Positions 27,826 through 36,379 of a DNA stretch of 64,000 nucleotides are shown here, one piece after another. Location of the stretch: assembly GCF_015353075.1 (NCBI RefSeq), contig NZ_CP064187.1, forward strand, positions 620,001 through 684,000, written 5' to 3'. Numbering within the stretch: position 1 is the stretch's first letter; each line of letters starts with the position of its first letter. The DNA comes from Rhizobium sp. 007 (GTDB lineage: Bacteria > Pseudomonadota > Alphaproteobacteria > Rhizobiales > Rhizobiaceae). The notes under the pieces are model-generated. The model had not been told where the DNA came from. It was given only the letters and a program-made list of their open reading frames with translations, and did not search any database. Made by a program: the position numbers and the translations under genes.

Positions 27826-28977
27826 TCACAGAAACAGCCCTTCGCGCATGCTTCTCATGAGATCCGTGACCTTATCATCCGGCGTTTCCCACAACATAAT
27901 GCGTAGCTCGACGATCAGGTCGCCCTTTCCGCCTGTGTCGTCGGGCAGGCCCTGGCCGGAGATTCGGATCGTCTTGTCGGATCCTGACCAGGGGGGAACG
28001 GTGACGTCGACCGGCCCGTTCGGTCCGTCGATGCGCGCTTCGGTTCCAAGGACGGCATTCTCGATCGTCACCGGCAGCACGGTACGCAGGTCGAAGCCGT
28101 CGACGGTGAAACGCGCATCGGATGCGATGTGGATGCTGACGACCGCGTCGCCTCGCTGCATGTTCGGCAGCTTGTAGCCTTGGCTCTTCAGCCGGACCTG
28201 ATGGCCCTCCCGTGTCCCGGCCGACAACGCGAAGCTTGCCTCGCGGCCCTCGGCGAGCTGCACCGTGGTCCAGCTGCCCTTCAATATGTCCTCGATCGTG
28301 ACCGTTACCTGCGCGAATTGATCCGGGGCCTTTTCCGGTGCGGGCGCGCTGCCGGTAAAGCGGCGCACAAGCGATGTCAGTATGCTCAAGGGCTGAAGTA
28401 TGCCGCCAGCGGCCGCAACCGTCTCCGTGCTTTCTTCCTCGGGCTTTACAGCTTCCGCTTCGAGTTTGCCGGCCTCCGCCTCTGTCCGCTTGCCGGCATT
28501 TGCCTGTGGATGAGCCGTCGCGCCGGCGCTTGCAGCCTTGGCCTGCGCGCCAAAAATGCGCTCGACCATGTCTTCGGCGGATTCCGGGCTGACGTGCTGC
28601 TGTTTTGCCGCCTCGGCGGCGGCCTTCGCCGCCTTCTGCGCGTTGGCGCGGGCGAGTTCTTCCATCACGCGTTCGGCATTCGCCTGCGCGGCCTTCGCCC
28701 TGACTGCCGCCTCGCGGGCCGCCTGGCGCTGCTGCATGATCGTCTCGCCGTTCATTCGCGCCTCTGCCATCCGTGCGGCCGTATCGAAAAGGCTGCGCTT
28801 CTTGGGGTCCTTCAATGTCTCATAGGCACGACCGACCTCGGCGAAACGAGCCGTTGCCGTCGGATCGCCCTGGTTGTGATCCGGATGAACGGCCTTGGCC
28901 ATGTTGCGCCAGGCCGCCTTGATCTCGTCTGTCCCTGCGTTCTGAGGAACGCCCAAAATCTTGTAAGGATCGCGCAT
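27826..28977 (-). CDS. DnaJ-like molecular chaperone (CbpA type)
   Basis: A 383-residue co-chaperone. The J domain at residues 3-70 has the HPD motif at 31-33 (KAVHPDHNQGDPTA), which stimulates Hsp70 ATPase. A long Ala/Glu/Gln-rich charged linker (about 75-200, coiled-coil-like) follows, then a C-terminal peptide-binding domain (QVTVTIEDILKGSWTTVQLAEG and later VTVPPWSG). There is no cysteine-rich zinc-finger, which separates it from DnaJ itself and matches CbpA/DjlA-like proteins. The linker is longer than in CbpA. It is transcribed alone, and no hsp70 gene is adjacent. Confidence 0.88.
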   Translation of the reverse strand: MRDPYKILGVPQNAGTDEIKAAWRNMAKAVHPDHNQGDPTATARFAEVGRAYETLKDPKKRSLFDTAARMAEARMNGETIMQQRQAAREAAVRAKAAQANAERVMEELARANAQKAAKAAAEAAKQQHVSPESAEDMVERIFGAQAKAASAGATAHPQANAGKRTEAEAGKLEAEAVKPEEESTETVAAAGGILQPLSILTSLVRRFTGSAPAPEKAPDQFAQVTVTIEDILKGSWTTVQLAEGREASFALSAGTREGHQVRLKSQGYKLPNMQRGDAVVSIHIASDARFTVDGFDLRTVLPVTIENAVLGTEARIDGPNGPVDVTVPPWSGSDKTIRISGQGLPDDTGGKGDLIVELRIMLWETPDDKVTDLMRSMREGLFL

Positions 28978-29232
28978 TTAATAACCGCCGGTGTTGCGAT
29001 GCGGCGTGCCTGTCCTTGCCCAGCACCCCGAAGCCCAATGACAACTCTCCGCGCGCCTTCCGGTCCATTTCAGAAAAACCGGAACACGCGTCTATGAGCC
29101 GATCGTGCGTCAGAGTTACTAATCAGTCCTTATTTTTCGGGGAGGGGAATGCGGCTTTCGCCGCAAATGGTTAGCTTTCTGCTAAGCATTGCGGCTGCGG
29201 TCCGGCTGCGATTAACCATGTCTTGAAGCGGG

Positions 29233-29691
29233 TCAGCCTTCCGGCTGGAAGCTCAGCAGTTGCCAGTTGCCGCCGCCGACGAGGCAGGTCTTGCCGTAGA
29301 ATTTGGCAATGCCCGCATAGGAGTGCCGCGTCGTGCGGAACTGGCGGCAGACCTGGCCCTGATCGTTGTTTTCGACGATCGTGTCGATGACGCCGGCGCT
29401 GCCGGTGGAGGAATTCGCCCAGGGCAGCGGCTGGCCGGCCATTCTCTGGATGTCGGCAGAGGTGACCGCGTTGCGAACCGTCATTTCGTCGGAAAGCGTA
29501 TCGGTGCTCGGCGGCGTCTGCGGCACGGTTCCGGTGGCAACCGAACGGTCCACCTTCGAATCGCTCAGGAAGTCAAAACCGCCCGTCATGCAGCCAGAAA
29601 GCGGCAGCATCGCCGCGCCGATGACGAACAACATGGCACAACGGCACAGCAGGCCCTTTGTATGGCGATTTGACTTTGCTATGACTTCCAC
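29233..29691 (-). CDS. RT0821/Lpp0805-like surface lipoprotein
   Basis: A roughly 152-residue exported lipoprotein. The lipobox is LPLSGC, about 35 residues after the start, so the mature protein would begin with a lipidated cysteine. The mature part contains RQFRTTRHSYAGIAKFYGKTCL and ends in WQLLSFQPEG, typical of the RT0821/Lpp0805 surface protein group. Start choice is uncertain: GTG at 29691 gives a basic n-region (KSNRHTK) before the hydrophobic stretch. TTG at 29733 and ATG at 29634 are alternatives; the latter leaves no positive n-region. It diverges from pdxH. Function is unknown; envelope stability is a reasonable guess. Confidence 0.75.
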   Translation of the reverse strand: MEVIAKSNRHTKGLLCRCAMLFVIGAAMLPLSGCMTGGFDFLSDSKVDRSVATGTVPQTPPSTDTLSDEMTVRNAVTSADIQRMAGQPLPWANSSTGSAGVIDTIVENNDQGQVCRQFRTTRHSYAGIAKFYGKTCLVGGGNWQLLSFQPEG

Positions 29692-29757
29692 CCTGCGTCC
29701 CGTCCAGTCGTGAAAAGCTGGGCATGAAACCAATAAACCCGGGGCATTTGAGCTAAT

Positions 29758-30378
29758 ATGTCGGCAAATGAGTTAATAAGCGGTGACTTCACTGAGCGCG
29801 ACGAGCCGTTCAAGCTTTTCGCGGAATGGCTAAAAGATGCCGAGGGTTCCGAGATAAACGATCCGAATGCGGTAGCGCTTGCGACGGTCGATGAAGATGG
29901 CCTTCCCAATGTCCGCATGGTTCTCCTGAAGGGATTCGATAGCGACGGATTCGTCTTCTACACCAATTTCGAGAGTCAGAAAGGCCGCGAAATCTTGGGG
30001 CAGAAAAAAGCGGCCATGTGTTTTCACTGGAAAACGCTGCGACGGCAAGTGCGCGTGCGCGGTCCTGTGGAAATCGTGACCGAGGAGGAAGCCGACGCTT
30101 ATTTCCAGACGCGCGCCCGCGGCAGCCGCATCGGCGCCTGGGCATCCAAGCAGTCCCGTCCGCTGGAAAGCCGTTTTGCGCTGGAAAGAGCCGTGGCCGA
30201 ATATACGGCGCGTTATGCCATTGGCGAAATCCCGCGGCCGCCCTACTGGTCGGGTTTCCGCATCAAGCCGGTTTCGATCGAATTCTGGAAGGACCAAAAC
30301 TTCCGCCTGCACGACCGCATCGAATTCCGCCGCAAGGCCCCGGAAGGCGATTGGCAAAAGATCAGGATGTATCCTTAA
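29758..30378 (+). CDS. pdxH: Pyridoxine/pyridoxamine 5'-phosphate oxidase
   Basis: A 206-residue FMN enzyme that oxidises pyridoxine or pyridoxamine 5'-phosphate to pyridoxal 5'-phosphate. The FMN-binding segments ([20 protein letters not shown], then [19 protein letters not shown]) and the C-terminal signature (LHDRIEFRR and [11 protein letters not shown]) are all present, and length is normal. It converges with the polysaccharide-deacetylase gene, 4 bases between stops. PLP made here is built from 1-deoxyxylulose 5-phosphate supplied by Dxs, also in the window. Confidence 0.96.
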   Translation: MSANELISGDFTERDEPFKLFAEWLKDAEGSEINDPNAVALATVDEDGLPNVRMVLLKGFDSDGFVFYTNFESQKGREILGQKKAAMCFHWKTLRRQVRVRGPVEIVTEEEADAYFQTRARGSRIGAWASKQSRPLESRFALERAVAEYTARYAIGEIPRPPYWSGFRIKPVSIEFWKDQNFRLHDRIEFRRKAPEGDWQKIRMYP

Positions 30379-30382
30379 GCGG

Positions 30383-31429
30383 TTAACGGCCCATCAGCTT
30401 CAGCGGGATGCCGGAGGCGAGTGCCGAGACATAGCGCGGCTTCTGATAAAAGCCATTGAGAGAGAGCCGCGGCAGATAGGTGGTGCTGCCAGGCAGGTCC
30501 GGCCGCATGACGCCCGGCCGGGTCGTCACCGCGACCTTGAACCTGAGTTCGGCTGCGATTGCCGCCTCGCGACGGGTTGCTGCTTCGGGTGTGCCATATG
30601 GGAATGCGAAGGTTTCCGGCCGTTTGCCGGTAATCGCCTCTACATGGTCGGCGGAAAGCGCCATTTCCTCCCGTGCTTCGGCTTCCGGAAGCCGCGCGAG
30701 CGCGCGGTGGCTGACCGTATGGGCGCCGATGGAGGCGAGGGGGCTTGCGTCGAGAAGATTGAGTTCCGCCGCGCCCATCACGAGATCGTCGACGAGTTCG
30801 GCCGGATCGATCTCATGGTGACGGGCGAGCGCATCGATCTTCGCAACCGCCGAGGCCTCGTCGGTGCCGTGGACATGGGCTGCGAACCGCGAGAATGCCG
30901 CATGCTGATCGGCCAATGTGAAAAGCGTGATGCTCTCTTCGCCTCCGCCGAAATCGAAGTGGACCTTTTCGGCCTTCCGCAGGACGGCGGCAAGCGTCTC
31001 CCACCAGATCGTGTGCGTGCGCTCCGTCAGGCCCTTTGCCACGAACACGGTAAAGGGTGCCTCGTGCTTCTCGAAGATCGGATAGGCGTGAACGAGGTTG
31101 TTGCGGTAGCCGTCGTCCAGGCTAAAGGCTGCAAAGGGCTGGTCGCCGTCCGGTCCGGAAAGCAATGCCGGAATCTCGTCCAGCGCGACGAAACGGTACC
31201 CGTCATGCGCAAGCCGCGTCAGTGCCGCATCGAGAAATGCCGGCGTGATTTCGAGGTGTGCATTCGGCTCGAAAGCATGTGGCTCGTGCGGCCTGACATG
31301 ATGCAGGGTGAAGATCGCGCCGCGCCCGCGCGCGCTGCGCATGAGCCGAAGAGCAGCGATGAGATGCGCAGCTTCGAGCCCGCCGGTAATGGCGATCCGT
31401 TTCGCGCGACTTTTCCACAGCCTGTGCAT
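30383..31429 (-). CDS. Polysaccharide deacetylase family protein
   Basis: A 348-residue NodB-homology (carbohydrate esterase 4) protein. AFSLDDGYRNN carries the catalytic aspartate pair, SIGAHTVSHRALA supplies the zinc-binding histidines, and FAFPYGTPEA matches the third motif. It would remove acetyl groups from N-acetylated sugars of a cell-surface polymer or peptidoglycan. The ATG at 31429 is chosen because GGGAGGCGGA lies directly before it; an in-frame upstream start exists at 31492. No capsule or lipopolysaccharide genes are adjacent, so its substrate is open. It is not a nodulation NodB gene by context. Confidence 0.9.
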   Translation of the reverse strand: MHRLWKSRAKRIAITGGLEAAHLIAALRLMRSARGRGAIFTLHHVRPHEPHAFEPNAHLEITPAFLDAALTRLAHDGYRFVALDEIPALLSGPDGDQPFAAFSLDDGYRNNLVHAYPIFEKHEAPFTVFVAKGLTERTHTIWWETLAAVLRKAEKVHFDFGGGEESITLFTLADQHAAFSRFAAHVHGTDEASAVAKIDALARHHEIDPAELVDDLVMGAAELNLLDASPLASIGAHTVSHRALARLPEAEAREEMALSADHVEAITGKRPETFAFPYGTPEAATRREAAIAAELRFKVAVTTRPGVMRPDLPGSTTYLPRLSLNGFYQKPRYVSALASGIPLKLMGR

Positions 31430-31649
31430 TCCGCCTCCCTGAAGACGGGCGAACCTATCAATTATGGTGTTAAGCGTTGTTGAACGTTGCATTTTCGGGT
31501 GAAATCTTTACGTTCCGTTCACCAAGAGCAAAGAAAACTCAAAAAATCAGTGTCCGTTGCGTCAAAGTCGCGCCAGATTAGCGGCTTCTGTCGCAGAACG
31601 GGACATGTTTTGACTTCGCCGCAGTCGGCACTTGTATTGAGGGGACTTC

Positions 31650-32918
31650 ATGAAAAGGTTGTTGGCCGCATTTCTAGCTGTGACGCTTGCCGTTTCGGCA
31701 CCGATCGCGGCCATGGCCGGCAGCGCCTCCCTCATCCTCGATGCCAGGACAGGCAAGGTTCTCGCGTCCGAGAACGGTGATGTGCTGAACCACCCGGCGT
31801 CGCTCACCAAGATGATGACGCTCTACCTCACCTTCGAGGCGCTGAACCGCGGCAAGATCACTTGGGACACGCCGATCGTCATGTCGAAATACGCATCCAG
31901 CCGCCCGCCGACAAAGCTCGGCGTGAAGGCGGGCGGAACGATCACCGTGCGCGAAGCCGTCTATGGGATGATCGTTAAATCCGCGAATGATGCCGCGGCC
32001 GCGGTGGGCGAAACGCTCGCGGGCTCCGAAAGCAACTTCGCCCGCGTAATGACGCAGAAGGCCCGTCAGCTCGGCATGAACCGTACCGTCTTTTATAACG
32101 CTTCCGGCCTGCCGGATAAGCGGCAGGTGACGACGGCCCGCGACATGTCCACCCTTGGCGTCGCGCTGCTCAAACACTATCCGAGGGAATACCGGCTCTT
32201 TTCGATGACGGCGTTCACCTTCCGCGGCAAAACCATCCGCGGACATAACAACCTGATGGTTCGCTACCAGGGTATGGACGGCATCAAAACGGGTTACACG
32301 AACGCCTCCGGTTTCAATCTCGTGAGCGCCGTGCGCGATGGCAACCGCCGCGTCGTCGGCGTCGTTCTCGGCGGCCGCACGGCTCGCAGCCGCGATGCCC
32401 AGATGGCCGCACTACTCGACAAGTATCTCGGCCGCGCTTCCAGCGGCGGCAGGCTGCTTGCAAGCGTCGGCGCCAAGCAGCCGGTCGAAGTCGCCTCCGC
32501 CGCCGCCGATACGGATGCGCCGCTTGCAGCCGCCGCGCCACGAAGCGAAGGCGAAACCGGCAACGCTCCTTTCGCGCTCGGTTACTCTGACACGGCAGCC
32601 GTTCCCTTGGAGCGTCCGGCAGCACTTGAGGAAATGGCCAATGCTGGCAAGCCGCAGCCGTCGACCCGCGGCTGGCAGATCCAGATTTCCGCCGCTCCAA
32701 GCGCCGATGCCGCCCGTGCGCTGCTTGCGCAGGCAAAGTCCGCAGGCGGCACGGCGCTGAAATCCGCAACGCCCTATACGGAAGCCTTCGGCACCGGCGC
32801 CAACGCCATCTACCGCGCCCGCTTCGTCGGGTTCGAAAGCGAGCAGGCCGCCACCGCCGCCTGCGAAGCCCTCAAGAAGCGCTCCTACGACTGCGTGCTG
32901 CTCGCCAACCAAGGCTAA
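31650..32918 (+). CDS. D-alanyl-D-alanine carboxypeptidase with SPOR domain
   Basis: A 422-residue penicillin-binding protein of the S11 (DacA/DacC) family, trimming pentapeptides in peptidoglycan. A signal peptide spans residues 1-24 (MKRLLAAFLAVTLAVSAPIAAMA). The active-site SxxK is in HPASLTKMMTLYL, SxN is SAND, and KTG is in GIKTGYTNASG. The C-terminus carries an Ala-rich linker and a SPOR domain (GWQIQISAAPSADAARALLAQA, ending DCVLLANQG), which binds denuded glycan at division sites. So the enzyme is probably septum-targeted. A fusion of S11 and SPOR is common in alphaproteobacteria. It stands alone. Confidence 0.94.
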   Translation: MKRLLAAFLAVTLAVSAPIAAMAGSASLILDARTGKVLASENGDVLNHPASLTKMMTLYLTFEALNRGKITWDTPIVMSKYASSRPPTKLGVKAGGTITVREAVYGMIVKSANDAAAAVGETLAGSESNFARVMTQKARQLGMNRTVFYNASGLPDKRQVTTARDMSTLGVALLKHYPREYRLFSMTAFTFRGKTIRGHNNLMVRYQGMDGIKTGYTNASGFNLVSAVRDGNRRVVGVVLGGRTARSRDAQMAALLDKYLGRASSGGRLLASVGAKQPVEVASAAADTDAPLAAAAPRSEGETGNAPFALGYSDTAAVPLERPAALEEMANAGKPQPSTRGWQIQISAAPSADAARALLAQAKSAGGTALKSATPYTEAFGTGANAIYRARFVGFESEQAATAACEALKKRSYDCVLLANQG

Positions 32919-32992
32919 GCTCCGAACACCCTTCGCTGGACAATCCGGACGAATCGGCATTCTCCTGTTTTGGATACAAAAGGAGAACGCCG

Positions 32993-33291
32993 ATGCTTGC
33001 CGATCTCGCGGAAAAGTTCGAATCCTCTTCCCGCCGTTATGCTGAAGTGAATGGCATCGAAAGAGATCCGGACTGGTATCTCCTGAAGCTGCAGGAAGAA
33101 ATGGGCGAACTCACGCAGGCCTGGAACCGCGTGAGCGGCAGAGGGCGCCCGAAGGCAAGGCGCCGGACGAACTGAAGCAGGACCTCGCCGACGAAACGGC
33201 CGACATGCTCGGCCACATCCTGCTTTTCGCCCGCCAAAATGGCATCGACCTCGCACGAGCGATCGAGCGCAAGTGGCTGTTTAGGCCGTGA
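32993..33291 (+). pseudogene. MazG-like nucleotide pyrophosphohydrolase, frameshifted
   Basis: The first 60 codons read a MazG-like start (MLADLAEKFESSSRRYAEVN, then YLLKLQEEMGELTQAWNRVSGRGRP), with a good AGGAG before the ATG, and then hit a stop at 33173. In the frame shifted by one, the expected continuation follows at once: EGKAPDELKQDLADETADML and later HILLFARQNGIDLARAIERK, to a TGA at 33291. The break lies near 33148-33151, where one base appears to be missing (CCGAA for CCNGAA). The EExxE-type metal motifs (EEMGE and DETAD) are therefore split between frames. A sequencing slip would give the same picture. Confidence 0.85.
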
Positions 33292-33295
33292 GCTC

Positions 33296-33402
33296 TTATG
33301 TTCGTTTCAGGGAAGTCGCCTTGCCACGCCGCAAGCTCTCGGCGATCCACCACCCGCACTGTTCTTCGGTATAAGACGGCGCTCCCCAGTGGACGATCGC
33401 TA
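33296..33402 (-). other. Unexplained open stretch downstream of the acetyltransferase
   Basis: Past the stop of the GNAT gene, a different minus-strand frame reads AIVHWGAPSYTEEQCGWWIA and then ESLRRGKATSLKRT to a TAA at 33296. It has the composition of a real C-terminus and overlaps the GNAT end, but it has no start, ribosome-binding site or recognisable family. It may be a gene relic or chance. Confidence 0.3.
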
Positions 33403-33888
33403 GACTGCCCTCCGGTAGAACTTGTTGTCCACGGCCATCAAGGGGAAGGAGCGAGGAAGGTCGCCGCGCTTGATCTCAGTGAAGCCGTTCTTCTCGTAAA
33501 AGCGATGCGCTGCCAGGAACCTGTCGGTCGTGCCGAGGAAGATCTCGAGAATGCCGTGTGCTTTGGCATGGGTAAAGAGCGTGTCGAGCAGCCTTGCGGC
33601 AACGCCGTGCCGCGGGCCACGCACGGGCGCGGCGACGAACATCTTGCGGAGCGCTGCGCGGTTGTTGCCGATATCCTTGAGGCCGATCGTGCCGACGATG
33701 ACGCCGTCAAGCTCCGCGACCCAGAACTGGCCTTTGCCGGACTGGTAGAAATCCGGGATGACCTGTAGATCCGGTTGGTCGTCGGCTGTGATCGCGAAGC
33801 CGAATTCGTCGCGCTGGATCGGCAGGATGACCGAAAAGACGCCATCGATGTCAGGGGCGGCGAAGGGTCTGATCTCGATCTCGCTCAT
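33400..33888 (-). CDS. GNAT family N-acetyltransferase
   Basis: A 162-residue acetyltransferase of the Gcn5 family. Beta-strand 4 and the acetyl-CoA loop are seen in WVAELDGVIVGTIGLKDIG and ALRKMFVAAPVRGPRHGVAARLL (the R-G-H-G-V-A segment is the CoA pyrophosphate loop), with FLGTTDRFLAAHRFYEKNGF typical of the C-terminal half. The ATG at 33888 has GGAGG 5-6 bases upstream; the GTG two codons before is less likely. It lies 16 bases downstream of tldD on the same strand and is probably co-transcribed. The acceptor is unknown. Confidence 0.9.
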   Translation of the reverse strand: MSEIEIRPFAAPDIDGVFSVILPIQRDEFGFAITADDQPDLQVIPDFYQSGKGQFWVAELDGVIVGTIGLKDIGNNRAALRKMFVAAPVRGPRHGVAARLLDTLFTHAKAHGILEIFLGTTDRFLAAHRFYEKNGFTEIKRGDLPRSFPLMAVDNKFYRRAV

Positions 33889-33904
33889 CGCCACCTCCGG
33901 ATCG

Positions 33905-35320
33905 TTAGGCTTTCGTGCCGCCGACGGTCACCTGGTCCATGCGCAGATGCGGCTGTCCGACGCCGACCGGAACCCACTGCCCGGCCTTGCCGCAATTGCC
34001 GATGCCGGTGTCGAGCTTCATATCGTTGCCGATCATCGAGACGCGCTTCATCGCATCCGGGCCGTTGCCGATCAGCATCGCGCCCTTGATTGGTGCGCCG
34101 ATTTTACCGTTCTCGATGAGGTAAGCCTCGGTGCAGCCGAAGACGAACTTGCCGGAGGTGATGTCCACCTGGCCACCGCCGAAGGAGACGGCATAGATGC
34201 CCTTCCTCACGGAAGCGATGATCTCTTCGGGCGTCTTGTCGCCGCCGAGCATGTAGGTGTTGGTCATGCGTGGCATCGGCACATGGGCATAGCCCTGGCG
34301 GCGGCCGTTGCCGGTCGGCTGCATGCCCATCAGCCGGGCGTTCTGGCGGTCCTGCATGTAGCCGACGAGCTTGCCGTTCTCGATGAGCACGTTGTAGCCG
34401 GAGGGCGTGCCCTCGTCGTCGATGGTGATCGAGCCGCGTCGGCTGTCGATCGTGCCGTCATCGACCACGGTGACGCCCGGTGCAGCCACCATCTGGCCAA
34501 GCAGGCCGGCGAAGGCCGAGGTCCTTTTGCGATTGAAATCGCCTTCGAGGCCATGGCCGACCGCTTCGTGCAGCATGACACCCGGCCAGCCGGAGCCGAG
34601 AACGACATCCATTGTGCCGGCCGGCGCCTCGATCGCTTCGAGATTGACGAGTGCCTGACGAAGCGCCTCGTCGGCACCGTACTGCCAATTGCCCTCCGCA
34701 ATAAAATCGCCGAAGCCGATGCGCCCGCCGCTGCCATAGGAGCCGCTTTCCTGCCGATCGCCTTTCCCGACGATGACGGAGATGTTGATGCGCGTCATCG
34801 GGCGGATATCGCGAACGCGATGACCATCGGCGCGCAGGATATCGACAACCTGCCAGCTTGCGGCGACCGACGCCGTCACCTGGCGCACCTTGTCGTCCTT
34901 GCCGCGCAGGTATGCGTCGATATCGGTCAGGACTTTAACCTTCTCTTCGAAGGTTGGCGAGCCGATCGGGTTCTCGTCGCCGTAGAATTTCTTGTTGGTG
35001 CGCTGGGGCGCTGCGGCGTAGCTGCCGGAATAGCCCTTCGTGACCGCTCCGACGGCCTCTGCCGCCCGCTTTAGCGCCGCAACCGAAAGATCGCCTGCAT
35101 GCGCGTAGCCGACCGCTTCGCCGGCGACGGCGCGAAGGCCGAAACCCTGCTCGGTATTGAAGCTTCCGCCCTTGAGGCGGCCATTGTCGAACATCAGCGA
35201 TTCCGCCTGCGCATGCTCGATGAAGAGCTCGCCGTCATCGGAGCCGGAAAGCGCCTCGGCAACGTGTTTGCGCATCGTCGTTTCGTCGGCGTCGAACAGC
35301 GTCAGCAGGTCGGTATTCAT
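33905..35320 (-). CDS. tldD: Metalloprotease TldD
   Basis: A 471-residue member of the TldD/PmbA family. TldD and PmbA together form a zinc protease that processes or degrades small modified peptides and leader peptides (microcin B17, CcdA). The zinc site is VMLHEAVGHGLEGDFNRK, with HExxxH in HEAVGH. The C-terminal segment GQVDITSGKFVFGCTEAYLIE is a family hallmark. The open frame starts earlier, but the ATG at 35320 has GGAG 9-10 bases upstream and gives MNTDLLTLFDADETTM, the usual start. The partner pmbA is not in the window. It lies downstream of the IalB-like gene by 76 bases. Confidence 0.96.
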   Translation of the reverse strand: MNTDLLTLFDADETTMRKHVAEALSGSDDGELFIEHAQAESLMFDNGRLKGGSFNTEQGFGLRAVAGEAVGYAHAGDLSVAALKRAAEAVGAVTKGYSGSYAAAPQRTNKKFYGDENPIGSPTFEEKVKVLTDIDAYLRGKDDKVRQVTASVAASWQVVDILRADGHRVRDIRPMTRINISVIVGKGDRQESGSYGSGGRIGFGDFIAEGNWQYGADEALRQALVNLEAIEAPAGTMDVVLGSGWPGVMLHEAVGHGLEGDFNRKRTSAFAGLLGQMVAAPGVTVVDDGTIDSRRGSITIDDEGTPSGYNVLIENGKLVGYMQDRQNARLMGMQPTGNGRRQGYAHVPMPRMTNTYMLGGDKTPEEIIASVRKGIYAVSFGGGQVDITSGKFVFGCTEAYLIENGKIGAPIKGAMLIGNGPDAMKRVSMIGNDMKLDTGIGNCGKAGQWVPVGVGQPHLRMDQVTVGGTKA

Positions 35321-35396
35321 AGTCGTATTCTCCGCTTCGAAGCAGAAACGCTTCCAGGCCGATGTAGGTCCGCAGAGCTGTTCGAGCAAGCCCTTA

Positions 35397-36038
35397 TCAG
35401 GGCAGGGCGTCGTAGCCTTCTGCAAAGCCCTTGAGGTCGACCGGAATGCCGATGCCTTCTTCGGGCGTCTGGAAGACTATGAAAGTGGCGCTGGTGCCGC
35501 TGCGGAATGTCTTCAGCAGCTCGTCCTCGAGCACGACTTCGGCGTAGCAGCCGTCGGCAAAGCAGCGCACGAAATAGGCGCGGCCGATGTCCTTGCCGTC
35601 GACATTGAGGCCGAGGCCGTTCGGCAGCAGGACACCGAGCGGGGCCAGAACGCGGAGGATCTTCGACTTGCGGTCGGCGGTCTTCAGCACGACGACCGAG
35701 AGGCCGACCTCCGGCCGGTCTTCGGCAATCACGTTCTGCATCAGCGCGCATTGCTCGGCCGAAGCGCCAGCCGGCTTGTCGCAGACGACCGACCAAGCGC
35801 CGTGGTTGGACTTCACGGTTCCGGGGGCCTGCGGTTGGCTTTGTCCGGGCGTTGCCTGCTGCGGGCGATCCGCTTGCGCTGGTGCCGTCTGTGCCGGCGC
35901 CGGTTGCTGGGCAGGCGGCTTCGGTTGCTGGGCAGGCGGCTTCGGCGCAGGCTGCTGCTGGGCAAATACGGGGGTTGTCGCCGCGGCTGCGATGCTGGTG
36001 ATCAGAATAAGCGACCGCGCGAGGGAACGGAAACCCAT
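35397..36038 (-). CDS. Invasion-associated locus B (IalB) family protein
   Basis: A 213-residue exported protein of the IalB family, known in Bartonella as an invasion-associated surface or periplasmic protein but present in most rhizobia, where the role is unclear. A signal peptide (about 1-26, ending TTPVFA), a Pro/Gln/Ala-rich linker and the IalB domain (about 70-213) follow. The domain carries two conserved Cys in CALMQNVI and RCFADGC. The linker contains repeats at the DNA level (see the tandem repeat at 35902-35943). It is upstream of tldD on the same strand. Confidence 0.9.
   Translation of the reverse strand: MGFRSLARSLILITSIAAAATTPVFAQQQPAPKPPAQQPKPPAQQPAPAQTAPAQADRPQQATPGQSQPQAPGTVKSNHGAWSVVCDKPAGASAEQCALMQNVIAEDRPEVGLSVVVLKTADRKSKILRVLAPLGVLLPNGLGLNVDGKDIGRAYFVRCFADGCYAEVVLEDELLKTFRSGTSATFIVFQTPEEGIGIPVDLKGFAEGYDALP
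35902..35943. repeat. Two perfect 21-bp tandem repeats in the ialB linker
   Basis: The 21 bases starting GGTTGCTGGGCAGGCGG at 35902 are repeated exactly at 35923. They encode the seven-residue unit that gives KPPAQQP-type repeats in the IalB linker. Slippage here would lengthen or shorten the linker in frame. Confidence 0.9.
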
Positions 36039-36379
36039 GGAAACCTCTGGAATTCGAATCAGTGCCGCTATTGTTGAAGGCCGCCATCGGAAATGAAAAG
36101 CCCCGCCCCGTCAAAACCGGGGGACTACGGCAGAAATAGGACCTTTCGCCGATATTGTCGGGAGGGCGGATTGGTTACAACCGGTCTTTTTCATATGACC
36201 ATGAAAATCTTCAGCAATGTTTTGCCCTGGCTGCGGAATTTGACTTTAGGCAAAAATGCCGCATAGACAATCGCTCTGGCCTGTTGCGGTAGATGGCAAA
36301 CTGTGGTTTGAAGCGCTGAAGATGGCAAGGATTCTGCGTTCGATTTGTGGCAGATCAAGCGCTCGAGGGAGATACTAAG
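36039..36379. other. Intergenic region upstream of the cox operon
   Basis: This holds the promoter region of ctaC. A possible sigma-70-type pair is TTGACT at 36240-36245 and TAGACA at 36264-36269 (spacing 18). An FNR-like dyad, TTGTG-GCAG-ATCAA, lies at 36345-36358, just upstream of the ribosome-binding site. Both are weak matches read by eye. The first 150 bases contain no evident element beyond the ialB upstream region. Confidence 0.4.

Noticed and set aside
30383..31429. NodB, the nodulation-factor deacetylase.
   Set aside because: The protein has the shared deacetylase fold but is longer than NodB, and no other nod genes or nod boxes are present.
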